A stretch of DNA of 64,000 nt from Candidatus Methylomirabilota bacterium (lineage in GTDB: Bacteria; Methylomirabilota; Methylomirabilia; Rokubacteriales; CSP1-6): assembly GCA_035764725.1 (NCBI GenBank), contig DASTYT010000047.1, positions 171,251-235,250 of the forward strand. The letters are read 5' to 3'. This document shows positions 55,343-63,309 of this stretch, one piece after another. A program made the position numbers and the translations under genes. Position 1 is the first letter of the stretch; each line of letters starts with the position of its first letter. Under the pieces are notes generated by a model. The model did no database searches, had not been told where the DNA came from, and saw only the letters and a list, made by a program, of their open reading frames with translations.

Positions 55343-56047
55343 CTAGCCTCCCAGATAGGCGCGCTTGACGTGCTCGTCGTCGAGCAGCGCGCGCGCGGGA
55401 CCGTGTAGCGTGATGCGACCCGTCTCCATGACGTAGGCGCGGGTGGCCATGCGAAGCGCCATGTAGGCGTTCTGCTCGACCATGAACACGGTGGTGCCGT
55501 CCTTCTGGATCTCGCCGATGATGCGGAACGTCGTCTCCACCACCGTGGGTGCCAGCCCCAGCGACGGCTCGTCGAACAGGATGAGACGCGGCCGCGCCAT
55601 GAGGGCACGCCCGATCGCCAGCATCTGCTGCTCGCCGCCGGAGAGCGTCCCCGCGGCCTGACGGCGGCGCTCGGCCAGCACGGGAAAGTGTGCCAGCACG
55701 CGCTCGAGATCGGCGGCCACCGCGCCCGTGTCCTCGCGCACGTAGGCGCCCATCTCGAGATTCTCGCGCACGGTGAGGTGCGGGAACACCCGCCGCCCCT
55801 CGGGGCAATGGGCGATGCCGGCGCGGAGGATATCCTGGGGCTTCCAGCCCTGGATCTCGCGCCCGTCGAACACGATGCGCCCGGCCGACGGCCGGACGAG
55901 GCCGGAGATGGTCTTGAGCGTGGTGCTCTTGCCCGCGCCGTTGGCGCCCACCAGGCAGACGAGATCGCCCTGCCCGACCTCGACGCTCACGTCGGAAAGC
56001 ACCGGCGCCCGGCCATAGCCCGCGTACACGCCCTCAAGCCGCAGCAT
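55343..56047 (-). CDS. livF: Branched-chain amino acid-type ABC ATPase LivF
   Basis: The 234-residue ATPase has Walker A GANGAGKSTTLKTI, signature LSGGEQQMLAIGRAL and Walker B LILFDEPSLGLAP. LivF proteins are recognisable by their short length and the ending region. It overlaps livG by 14 bases. It energises the HAAT-family importer with LivG. Confidence 0.95.
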   Translation of the reverse strand: MLRLEGVYAGYGRAPVLSDVSVEVGQGDLVCLVGANGAGKSTTLKTISGLVRPSAGRIVFDGREIQGWKPQDILRAGIAHCPEGRRVFPHLTVRENLEMGAYVREDTGAVAADLERVLAHFPVLAERRRQAAGTLSGGEQQMLAIGRALMARPRLILFDEPSLGLAPTVVETTFRIIGEIQKDGTTVFMVEQNAYMALRMATRAYVMETGRITLHGPARALLDDEHVKRAYLGG

Positions 56048-56825
56048 GTGTGGTCCCGAGATAGGCGCGGATCACTTCCGGATCACGCTGCACGTCCGCC
56101 GGGGTGCCGTCGGCGATCAGCCGGCCATGATTCAGCACGAGCACGCGGTCCGAGATGCCCATGACCATGCGCATATCGTGCTCGACGAGGAGCACGGTGA
56201 CGCCCGACTCGCAGATGCGGCGTATCAGCGCGGCGGTCGTCGTCTTCTCCGCCGCCGTCATCCCGGACGCGGGCTCGTCCAGCAGGAGCAGGCGGGGGCG
56301 CGCGGCCAGCCCGATGGCGAGCTCGACCAGCCGCTGCTCGCCGTAGGAGAGATCGCTGGCGACGTCGTCGCGGCGGGTGGCCAGCCCAACGAACTCCAGC
56401 ACACCGAGCGCCTCGCCCCGGAGGCGCCGCTCCTCCTCCGCCACCCGCCGCCGCCGCAAGAGCGCCGCGCCGATGCCGACGGCGCCGCGGAGATGGAGAC
56501 CCGTCAGCACGTTCTCCAGCACGGACAGCGCGGGGAACACGCTCGTCTTCTGGAACGTCCGCACCAGGCCGAGCGCGGCGATGCGGGAGGGGCGCCAGCC
56601 GGTGATGGCGCGCCCGGCGTAGGCGACACCGCCGGCGCTGGGGGCCTGGAAGCCCGTGATGATGTTGAACGCGGTGGTCTTGCCCGCGCCGTTCGGGCCG
56701 ATGAGGCTCGTCACGCCCCCGCCCTGCACCGTGAACGAGACGCCGGCCAGCGCCGCGACGCCGCCGAAGCGCATGGCGAGATCCCGGACGTCCAATTGCT
56801 GGTCGGCGGCCGGGGGCGCGCTCAT
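56034..56825 (-). CDS. livG: Branched-chain amino acid-type ABC ATPase LivG
   Basis: The 263-residue ATPase has Walker A GPNGAGKTTAFNIITG, a LivG-type long loop after it, signature DLSYGEQRLVELAIGLA and Walker B LLLLDEPASGMTAAE. The ending HGRLIADGTPADVQRDPEVIRAYLG is standard for LivG (quoted here in part). It overlaps livM by four bases. Confidence 0.95.
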   Translation of the reverse strand: MSAPPAADQQLDVRDLAMRFGGVAALAGVSFTVQGGGVTSLIGPNGAGKTTAFNIITGFQAPSAGGVAYAGRAITGWRPSRIAALGLVRTFQKTSVFPALSVLENVLTGLHLRGAVGIGAALLRRRRVAEEERRLRGEALGVLEFVGLATRRDDVASDLSYGEQRLVELAIGLAARPRLLLLDEPASGMTAAEKTTTAALIRRICESGVTVLLVEHDMRMVMGISDRVLVLNHGRLIADGTPADVQRDPEVIRAYLGTTHAAA

Positions 56826-57775
56826 CGGCGCGCGACGCGGGCGGCCAGCGCGGGGACGATCCCGCTCGGCATGAAGAATAGCGTGGCGATCAGGAGGATC
56901 CCGTAGAGCAGCATCTGCCACTGCCACGACGCGAGCGCACGCAGCGCCTCCGGCAGCACGGTGAAGATCACCGCGCCCACCACCGGCCCCGCCAGCGTGC
57001 CCTTCCCGCCCGCCACCACCATGATCACCATGGTGACGGTGTAGGTGAAGAGGAACACCTCGGGACTGACGAAGCGTGTGTAGTGCGCATAGAGACCGCC
57101 CGCTCCGCCCGCCATGGCGGCACTGATCGCGGCGGCCAGCACGAGGTAGAACGTGCCGTCGATCCCCACCGATTCCGCGAGGGTCTCGTTTTCCCGCAGC
57201 GCCACCAGCGCCCGCCCGATGCGGGAGGCGATGATGCGCCGGCACAGCACATAGGCGAGCACCACCGCCACGAGCACCAGGTAGTAGAACGCCCCCTTGG
57301 TGCGGAGCGAGAGCTCCGGCAGCCCCGGGAGCGCGATGGCGAGCGCCGGCACCCCGGGAATGCCGAGGGGGCCGTTGGTGAGGTCCATCCAGTTCACGCT
57401 CACGAGCGAGATCACGCCGGCGAACGAGATCGTGAGCAGCACGAAGTACGCGCCGCGCAGCTTCAAGGCGAGCCGGCCGATCCCCCAGCCCGCCAAACCC
57501 GGCAGCACGATGGCCGCGAGCATCCCGAGCCACGGCGACATCTCCAGTTTTACTGACACAAGAGCCGTCGCGTAGGCGCCGATGCCGAAGAAGGCGGCGT
57601 GGCCCAGGGAGAGCTGGCCGGTGTAGCCCAGCAGGAGGTTCAGCGAGAGCGCGAGGACAGCGAAGATGCCCGCCATGATCAGCGTGTGGAGCTGATACGG
57701 ATTCCATACCAAGAGCGGCGCGAGGGCCGCCGCCACGACAATCACCGCCCCGCGCGCGGCCGCCGCGCGCCGCAT
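56822..57775 (-). CDS. livM: Branched-chain amino acid-type ABC permease LivM
   Basis: The 317-residue permease has about ten membrane helices and the LivM signature LGYTGQLSLGHAAFFGIGAY. The EAA-like loop appears as RALVALRENETLAESVGID. The ATG shares one base with the livH stop (TGATG). It pairs with LivH to form the membrane channel of the importer. Confidence 0.94.
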   Translation of the reverse strand: MRRAAAARGAVIVVAAALAPLLVWNPYQLHTLIMAGIFAVLALSLNLLLGYTGQLSLGHAAFFGIGAYATALVSVKLEMSPWLGMLAAIVLPGLAGWGIGRLALKLRGAYFVLLTISFAGVISLVSVNWMDLTNGPLGIPGVPALAIALPGLPELSLRTKGAFYYLVLVAVVLAYVLCRRIIASRIGRALVALRENETLAESVGIDGTFYLVLAAAISAAMAGGAGGLYAHYTRFVSPEVFLFTYTVTMVIMVVAGGKGTLAGPVVGAVIFTVLPEALRALASWQWQMLLYGILLIATLFFMPSGIVPALAARVARR

Positions 57776-58647
57776 CAGCCGACGCGCTCGGCGCGCGCGA
57801 AGAGCCCGGAGGGTCGCACGAGCAGCATGAGGACGATGATGACGAACCCGACCGCGTCGCGGTAGCCGGAGGAGATGTAGCCGGCGCCCAGCTCCTCCGC
57901 TACTCCCAGGAGCACACCACCCAGCGCGGCGCCCACGAAATTGCCGAGCCCGCCCAGGATCACCACGCTGAAGGCTTTCTGGGCGGCGAGATCCCCCATC
58001 GAGGGATAGAGGAGGAACACCGGCCCGAGTAGCGCTCCCGCCGCTGCCGCCATCCCGGCCCCGAAGGCGAAGGTCACCGTGTGAATGCGCTCGATGCTGA
58101 CCCCCATGAGAGCGGCGGTCTCGCGGTCCTGGAAGGTCGCGCGCATGGCCCGGCCGAGCCGGGTGCGCGTCAGGAGGAGATGGGCGCCCACGATCAGGAC
58201 GAGGGACACCACGAATACGAAGATTCGGAGCAGGGACACTGACAGGGGGCCCAGCGCCACCGGCGCGGTGGAGAACGGGGTCGGCACGCTCTTGGCCACC
58301 CCGCCCCACGCCAGCAACTGGCCGTTCTGCAGCGCGATCCAGAGCCCGATCATCACGAGCATGGTGGTGTCGATCGAGGCGCCGCGGAGCGGGCGCAGGA
58401 GCGCGCGCTCGCAAGCGGCGCCGATGAGGACGCCAGTCGCGATGGCGAGAGGAATCGCGAGGAAGAAGTTCACCGAGCCGAGGACGAGCGCGGCGAAGGT
58501 GCCGTACGCCCCCAGCGTGTAGAACTCGCCGTGGGCGAAGTTCACCACGTTCATCAGGCCGAAGACCAGCGTCAGCCCGATCCCGAGCAGGCTGTAGGTG
58601 CTGCCGAGCAGGAGCCCGTTCAGGAGGTGCTGGAGGAGCTGGTCCAA
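57775..58647 (-). CDS. livH: Branched-chain amino acid-type ABC permease LivH
   Basis: The permease is 290 residues when read from a TTG at 58647, 22 bases after the livK stop; a longer frame from 58803 would overlap livK. It has the family start LDQLLQHLLNGLLLGSTYSL and the block VVNFAHGEFYTLGAYG. The EAA loop is MRATFQDRETAALMGVSIER. Ribosome binding site support for the TTG is weak (GAGG about 15 bases upstream), so the start is the least certain point. Confidence 0.9.
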   Translation of the reverse strand: MDQLLQHLLNGLLLGSTYSLLGIGLTLVFGLMNVVNFAHGEFYTLGAYGTFAALVLGSVNFFLAIPLAIATGVLIGAACERALLRPLRGASIDTTMLVMIGLWIALQNGQLLAWGGVAKSVPTPFSTAPVALGPLSVSLLRIFVFVVSLVLIVGAHLLLTRTRLGRAMRATFQDRETAALMGVSIERIHTVTFAFGAGMAAAAGALLGPVFLLYPSMGDLAAQKAFSVVILGGLGNFVGAALGGVLLGVAEELGAGYISSGYRDAVGFVIIVLMLLVRPSGLFARAERVG

Positions 58648-58669
58648 GCCCGCGGCGAGGGCGCCTCGC

Positions 58670-59854
58670 CTACTTCTTGGCGGCGAAGGCCGGAAGCGCG
58701 ATCTTCCCGTCCTTGATCTGGACGAGGAAGATGCTGGGCTTGCTCTGGCCGCTCTCCTTGCCCGCGGGCCCGTCCTTCTCGAACTTGATGGGCCCGTTGA
58801 CACCCATGAGGCTCACCGTCCAGAGCGCCTCGCGCACCGCCTTGGGGTCGGGCTTGCCCGCCGCCTTCAGGCCCTCCACCGCGGTCATCACCCCGTCGTG
58901 ACCGCGAAAGCCCTCGGTCAACCCTTCGAACGGGTGGCCGCGCTTGTTCCACTCGTCCACGAAGGCCTTCGCGAGCTTGCCGTCGGGCATGGCCTCAGGG
59001 AACCACGGCAGGAAGAAGAGGATGTGCATCGAGCCTTCCGCCGCCGGGCCCGCCTGCTTGATGAGCTGCGACGGCGAGGAACTCCCGCCCGTGGTGATGA
59101 CCTTCCGGACCAGGCGCTGCTCCTGGGCCTGCTTCAGCACGAGGGTGATCTGCTCGACGCTGGTGGTGAGGAACAGGGTGTCGGCCGAGCCCGCCTTCAC
59201 CTTGGTGATCTGCGCGTTCATGTCGGTGGCGGCCTGCTCCATGAACTCGACCGAGCCCACCGTGCTGCCGCTTCGCTTCAGGAGGTCGCCGAACGCCGTC
59301 ACCGAGCCCCGGCCCCAGTCGGTATTGACGGCGAGGAAGTCGGCCTGCTTGATCCCGAGATCCTTCATGTACTTCTCGAGGCCCACCGCCTCCATCTCGC
59401 TGGGCGGGCTGATGCGGAAGACCCACGGATTCCCGCGCTTGGTGATGGTGGCGGCGCTCGAAGTCTCCACGATCATCGGCACGCCGTACTCTTCGAGCTT
59501 GGGCATGGCGGCAAGCGTCATCGACGAGCCCCACGCGCCCACGAGCACCGGCACCTTGTCACGCACGATGAGCTTCTCGGCCGCGGTGGCGGCTTCCTTC
59601 GGATCGGACTTGTTGTCTTCGATCAGGAGCTGGACCTGGCGGCCGAGCACGCCGCCGCGCGCGTTGACCCAGTCGCGGGCGATCTCGGCGCCCATGCGGA
59701 TGTAGTTGCCCGAGGCGGCCACCGGGCCCGACAGCGGCTGGATGACGCCGATCTTGATGGGATCACCCTGGCCGACGGCGCGCCGCGGAGGCGCCAGCGT
59801 CGAGCCGAGGAGCACCGCGATCACGAGACAGAGACCGATCCCCACTCGCTTCAT
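58670..59854 (-). CDS. livK: Branched-chain amino acid-type ABC substrate-binding protein
   Basis: Periplasmic receptor of the HAAT family, 394 residues. It has a signal peptide (MKRVGIGLCLVIAVLLGSTL) and the mature start GDPIKIGVIQPLSGPVAASG. The binding cleft contains WGSSMTLAAMP and ETSSAATITKRGNPWVFRI (quoted in part). Such proteins bind amino acids, but many bind aromatic or short organic acids. It is the first gene of the ten-gene operon and follows a sigma70-type promoter. Confidence 0.94.
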   Translation of the reverse strand: MKRVGIGLCLVIAVLLGSTLAPPRRAVGQGDPIKIGVIQPLSGPVAASGNYIRMGAEIARDWVNARGGVLGRQVQLLIEDNKSDPKEAATAAEKLIVRDKVPVLVGAWGSSMTLAAMPKLEEYGVPMIVETSSAATITKRGNPWVFRISPPSEMEAVGLEKYMKDLGIKQADFLAVNTDWGRGSVTAFGDLLKRSGSTVGSVEFMEQAATDMNAQITKVKAGSADTLFLTTSVEQITLVLKQAQEQRLVRKVITTGGSSSPSQLIKQAGPAAEGSMHILFFLPWFPEAMPDGKLAKAFVDEWNKRGHPFEGLTEGFRGHDGVMTAVEGLKAAGKPDPKAVREALWTVSLMGVNGPIKFEKDGPAGKESGQSKPSIFLVQIKDGKIALPAFAAKK

Positions 59855-59924
59855 TCCCAGCCTCCCGTGTGTGCTGCTGCGAGGTGTGAACGCTTCGCGG
59901 GCCGACACTGATCCGTCGCGGGTA

Positions 59925-59953
59925 CTTATCGTACATTTCCATCGGCCTGTCAA
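59925..59953 (-). promoter_or_regulatory. Candidate sigma70-type promoter of the liv-cox-decarboxylase operon
   Basis: Minus-strand TTGACA (59953-59948) and GATAAG (59930-59925) are separated by 17 bases. The livK ATG at 59854 is about 65 bases below the expected start. All ten genes down to 50542 lie on this strand with gaps of 22 bases or less. Confidence 0.6.
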
Positions 59954-59964
59954 ATGCAAACCGA

Positions 59965-59994
59965 TTGACTTTGCTCGCGTGGGACGCCGAGAAT
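59965..59994 (+). promoter_or_regulatory. Candidate promoter for the CoA-transferase operon
   Basis: TTGACT (59965-59970) is followed after 18 bases by GAGAAT (59989-59994). The ATG at 60002 is only seven bases below, so the message would be leaderless or nearly so. It diverges from the livK promoter. Confidence 0.4.
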
Positions 59995-60001
59995 GTGCGC
60001 C

Positions 60002-60964
60002 ATGACCATCGCGCCCGCCGAGTACGACTTCCGCGCGGCGCGCCGCCGGCTCGAGGCCAAGCCCAAGTCGGCGGGTGAGAAGCTCGTGAGCCTCGCCGAG
60101 GCGGCCGCGCGGGTTCCCGACGGCGCCACCCTGGCCATCGGCGGCATCCTCTACAGCCGCACGCCGCTCGCCCTCCTCCGCGAGATCCTGCGCCGGCGGC
60201 CGAAGGACCTCACGCTCGCGCGCAACCTCATGTGCTACGAGGGCGAGTGGTACATGGTGGCGGGAGCGGCCAAGAAGCTCGTGACAGCGTGGATGGGGAT
60301 CGGGCTTCCCTGGGGCCTCTCGCGCATCATGCGCGAGTACGTGGAGTCCGGCCGCGTGCCCATCGAGGAGTGGAGCCATCTCGGGCTGGGGCTCCGCTTC
60401 CGCGCCGCCGCCATGGGGCTGCCCTTCCTCCCGACGATGACGATGCTGGCCTCCGATCTCATGGGGGTGGGCGGCTCGAAGACCATCGCCTGCCCCTACA
60501 CGGGCGAGACGCTCCACGCGGTGCCCGCCCTCTTCCCCGACGTGGGTCTGCTCCACGTGCAGCGCGCCGACCGCTTCGGCAACTGCCAGATCGACGGCTA
60601 CCCGCACATGGACGCCGACATCGCCTTCGCCGCGCAGACGGTGCTGGTGACGGCCGAGGAGATCGTGCCCGAGGAGGAGATCCGCCGGCGTCCCGACCGC
60701 ACCATGATCCCCGGCTTCGTGGTGGACGCGCTCGTGCACGTACCGTGGGGCTCCTATCCGCACGAGTGCTACGGGCGCTACGACTCCGAGCCCGGCCACT
60801 TCGGCGAGTACGTGGCGGGCATCCAGGCCGAGGGCGCCGAGGGGGTCGCGCGCTACCTCGAGCGCTACGTCTACGCGCCGCCCACGCATGCCGACTACCT
60901 CGCGCTCTTCCCCGAAGGCATGCGCGAGGCGGCAGCCGAGCGCGGCAAGGAGCTTTCCTCGTGA
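60002..60964 (+). CDS. CoA-transferase subunit A (glutaconate CoA-transferase/IpdA family)
   Basis: One half of a two-subunit class I CoA-transferase, 320 residues. Blocks include GEKLVSLAEAAARVPDGATLAIGG, the SCOT/GctA glycine-rich start, and LLHVQRADRFGNCQIDGYPHMD, the family QxADxxGN motif. IpdA-type members open cholesterol-ring derived acyl-CoA, so a ring hydrolase role is possible. An ATG at 59993 would add three residues but overlap the -10 box. It overlaps subunit B (GTGA). Confidence 0.88.
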   Translation: MTIAPAEYDFRAARRRLEAKPKSAGEKLVSLAEAAARVPDGATLAIGGILYSRTPLALLREILRRRPKDLTLARNLMCYEGEWYMVAGAAKKLVTAWMGIGLPWGLSRIMREYVESGRVPIEEWSHLGLGLRFRAAAMGLPFLPTMTMLASDLMGVGGSKTIACPYTGETLHAVPALFPDVGLLHVQRADRFGNCQIDGYPHMDADIAFAAQTVLVTAEEIVPEEEIRRRPDRTMIPGFVVDALVHVPWGSYPHECYGRYDSEPGHFGEYVAGIQAEGAEGVARYLERYVYAPPTHADYLALFPEGMREAAAERGKELSS

Positions 60965-61737
60965 CCACGGGGTTCGAGGGCGTCACTGCGAACGAGCTCC
61001 TGGCGGTGATGGGCGCGCGCGAGCTGCAGGATAACCAAACCGTGTTCACGGGGGTCGGCGCCCCCATGATGGCCTCCGTCCTCGCGCAGCGGCTGCACGC
61101 GCCGCGCCTCACCATGGTGATCGAGGGCGGCATCATCGGCCCGATGTGGCGGCCCGGCTGGCTGCCCATCTCCACCAACGAGATGCGCGCGGCCTATCAC
61201 GCGCAGATGCTGCCCGGCATCACGGACGCCTTCCTCCTCGCCCAGCGCGGGTTCCTCGACGTCGGCTTCATCGGCGGGGCACAGATCGACCAGTGGGGCA
61301 ACCTCAACACGACCGCCATCGGCGGCTACGACCGGCCCAAGGTGCGGCTGCCGGGCTCCGGCGGGGCCAACGACATCATCTCCCTGTGCCGGGCGGTGAT
61401 CATCCTCACCGTGCACGAGAAGCGCCGCTTCGTCCCCAAGGTGGACTTCATCACGAGCCCCGGCCACGTCGCGGGCGGCGATTCGCGGGCGCGGAGCGGC
61501 CTCCTCTTCGGCGGGGTGCGACGCGTGGTCACCACGCTGGGTCTGTTCGACTTCGAGCCCGAGTCCCGTCGCATGCGGCTCGAGGCGGTGCACCCGGGCG
61601 TGACCGTCGAGCAGGTGCGTGACCACACGCCCTTCGATCTCCTCGTGGCCGATACGGTGAAGACCACGTCGGCGCCGACCCCCAACGAGCTGGGTATTCT
61701 CCGCTCGCTCGATCCCGAGCGGCAGTTCATCGGGTAG
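60961..61737 (+). CDS. CoA-transferase subunit B (glutaconate CoA-transferase/IpdB family)
   Basis: Second half of the enzyme, 258 residues. It contains the family FTGVGAPMMASVLAQRLHAP strand-loop and the GFIGGAQIDQWGNLNTTAIG block. In class I CoA-transferases the catalytic Glu is in the B subunit near the first third; here E in VIEGGIIGPMW is a candidate, but I cannot confirm it. IpdB-like members lack a CoA-transfer Glu. The GTG start overlaps subunit A. Confidence 0.87.
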   Translation: MTTGFEGVTANELLAVMGARELQDNQTVFTGVGAPMMASVLAQRLHAPRLTMVIEGGIIGPMWRPGWLPISTNEMRAAYHAQMLPGITDAFLLAQRGFLDVGFIGGAQIDQWGNLNTTAIGGYDRPKVRLPGSGGANDIISLCRAVIILTVHEKRRFVPKVDFITSPGHVAGGDSRARSGLLFGGVRRVVTTLGLFDFEPESRRMRLEAVHPGVTVEQVRDHTPFDLLVADTVKTTSAPTPNELGILRSLDPERQFIG

Positions 61738-61738
61738 C

Positions 61739-62362
61739 GTGGTGACGCTCGAGACCTGGCTCCTCTACGTGGCGACCTGCTTCGCGGCGACGCTCACGCC
61801 GGGCCCGGCGGTGCTCATGACGATGTCGATCGGGCTGCGCGGTGGCGCGGTTTCCGCCATCCTCACCGGCACCGGGGTCTGCGCCGCCAACGCCATCTGG
61901 ATAACGTTGTCAGTCGCCGGCCTCTCCGCCGTACTGCTCGCCTCGGCCACGCTCTTCCTCGTGCTCAAGTGGGCCGGCGCGCTGTACCTCATCTACGTGG
62001 GCCTCCAGCTGATCCTCAAGCGCCGCGGCGCGCATGCCGAGCTCCAGGCGGGGCCGGCGGGCGGACGGGGCGCCTTCGCGCGCGGCTTCCTCGTCCAGAT
62101 GACCAATCCCAAGGCGATGATCTTCTTCGGCGCGCTCGTCCCCCAGTTCGTCCACGCGGACCAGCCGTTGCTCGGCCAGGGCCTGATCCTCGCCGGCACC
62201 CTGATCGTGATCGAGCAGCTCGTGCTGGCGGGCTACGGCACCCTCGCCGCCCAGGGTGCCCGCCTCGCGGGCCGCGAGCGCTGGACGCTGGTGACGGAGA
62301 AGACCTCCGGCGTCCTCATGATCGGCGCCGGCCTCGGGCTCGCAACCCTGCGGCGCAACTAG
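61739..62362 (+). CDS. LysE/RhtB family amino acid exporter
   Basis: Inner-membrane exporter of 207 residues with about six helices. The family signature is CFAATLTPGPAVLMTMSIGLRGG near residue 15 (quoted in part as TPGPAVLMTMSIGLRGG), with LVQMTNPKAMIFFGALVPQF in the middle. It may export amino acids or related small molecules. Two GTG codons (61739 and 61742) are possible starts. It is one base after the CoA-transferase B stop codon. Confidence 0.92.
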   Translation: MVTLETWLLYVATCFAATLTPGPAVLMTMSIGLRGGAVSAILTGTGVCAANAIWITLSVAGLSAVLLASATLFLVLKWAGALYLIYVGLQLILKRRGAHAELQAGPAGGRGAFARGFLVQMTNPKAMIFFGALVPQFVHADQPLLGQGLILAGTLIVIEQLVLAGYGTLAAQGARLAGRERWTLVTEKTSGVLMIGAGLGLATLRRN

Positions 62363-62373
62363 GAGATGCCCTC

Positions 62374-63309
62374 GTGACCCAGTACGGACTGGCGGTGCGC
62401 AACTTCGTGGGCCCCGGCGAGGTGCCGGACATCCAGGGCCTCTACGCCTACGCGGAGAGGGCCGAGGCGCTCGGCTTCGAGTCCCTCTGGGCGTGGGACC
62501 ACGTGCTGCTGGGCGTGGAGCCCTCTTTCCCCATCGTGGACTCCATCACGATGCTGGGCGCCATCGCCGCGCGCACGCGCACGATCAAGCTCGGCACGGG
62601 TGTGCTCGTGCTGCCCCTGCGGAACCCGGTGGTGGCGGCGAAGTCGCTGGGCAGCCTCGACGTGATCTCGGGCGGCCGCCTCATCCTGGGCGTCGCCGCG
62701 GGCTGGTACGCGCGCGAGTTCGATGCGGTGGGCATTCCCTTCAAGCAGCGCGGCAAGATCTTCGAGCGGAACCTCGACATCCTCGCGCGGCTTTGGACCC
62801 AGGAGCGCGTCACCCTCAAGGTGGACGAGTTCAACCTCCGCGAGGCGGTGATGGTGCCGCGCGCCGTGCAGCGGCCGCGCCCGCCCATCCTGGTGGGCGG
62901 CTACGTGGACGCCGTGCTCAAGCGCGCGGGCACGGTCGGGGATGGGTGGCTGACGTACTTCTACACGCCGGAGAGCTTCACCAAGGGGTGGGAGAAGGTG
63001 AAGGCGTTCGCGCGCGAGGCGGGGCGTGATCCCCGCAGGCTCTCCTCCACGAATCAGCTCGCGGTGTACGTGGGCAGCTCCCGCGCCCAGACCGCCGAAG
63101 ATATGCGACACTGGCTCTCGACCGAGTGGGACACCGCGGCGTGGTCGGAGTCCACCATCGAGCACGCCATCCACGGCAGCGCGGAGGAATGCGTGGCGCA
63201 GCTCAAGGCGCACGTGAAGACCGGCGTCGATCGCATCATCCTGATCCCCTACCGCTATCAGCCGGAGCAGGTGGAGCGGATCGCCAAGGAGGTCTTGCCG
63301 AGGCTATGA
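62374..63309 (+). CDS. LLM class flavin-dependent oxidoreductase (F420-type)
   Basis: Luciferase-like TIM-barrel enzyme of 311 residues. Visible blocks are AEALGFESLWAWDHVLL near the start, RTRTIKLGTGVLVLPLRNPV, and LGVAAGWYAREFDAVGIPF. The latter block is typical of the F420-dependent LLM group (MSMEG-like), but FMN use is also possible. The GTG start follows LysE by 11 bases with AGGAG upstream. The stop overlaps the LamB/YcsF start (ATGA). Confidence 0.9.
   Translation: MTQYGLAVRNFVGPGEVPDIQGLYAYAERAEALGFESLWAWDHVLLGVEPSFPIVDSITMLGAIAARTRTIKLGTGVLVLPLRNPVVAAKSLGSLDVISGGRLILGVAAGWYAREFDAVGIPFKQRGKIFERNLDILARLWTQERVTLKVDEFNLREAVMVPRAVQRPRPPILVGGYVDAVLKRAGTVGDGWLTYFYTPESFTKGWEKVKAFAREAGRDPRRLSSTNQLAVYVGSSRAQTAEDMRHWLSTEWDTAAWSESTIEHAIHGSAEECVAQLKAHVKTGVDRIILIPYRYQPEQVERIAKEVLPRL

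Noticed and set aside
52954-55608. Longer frame that would fuse extra N-terminal sequence to the CoxL-like protein
   Set aside because: The extra 91 residues overlap livF in another frame and lack similarity; the family start is at 55335.
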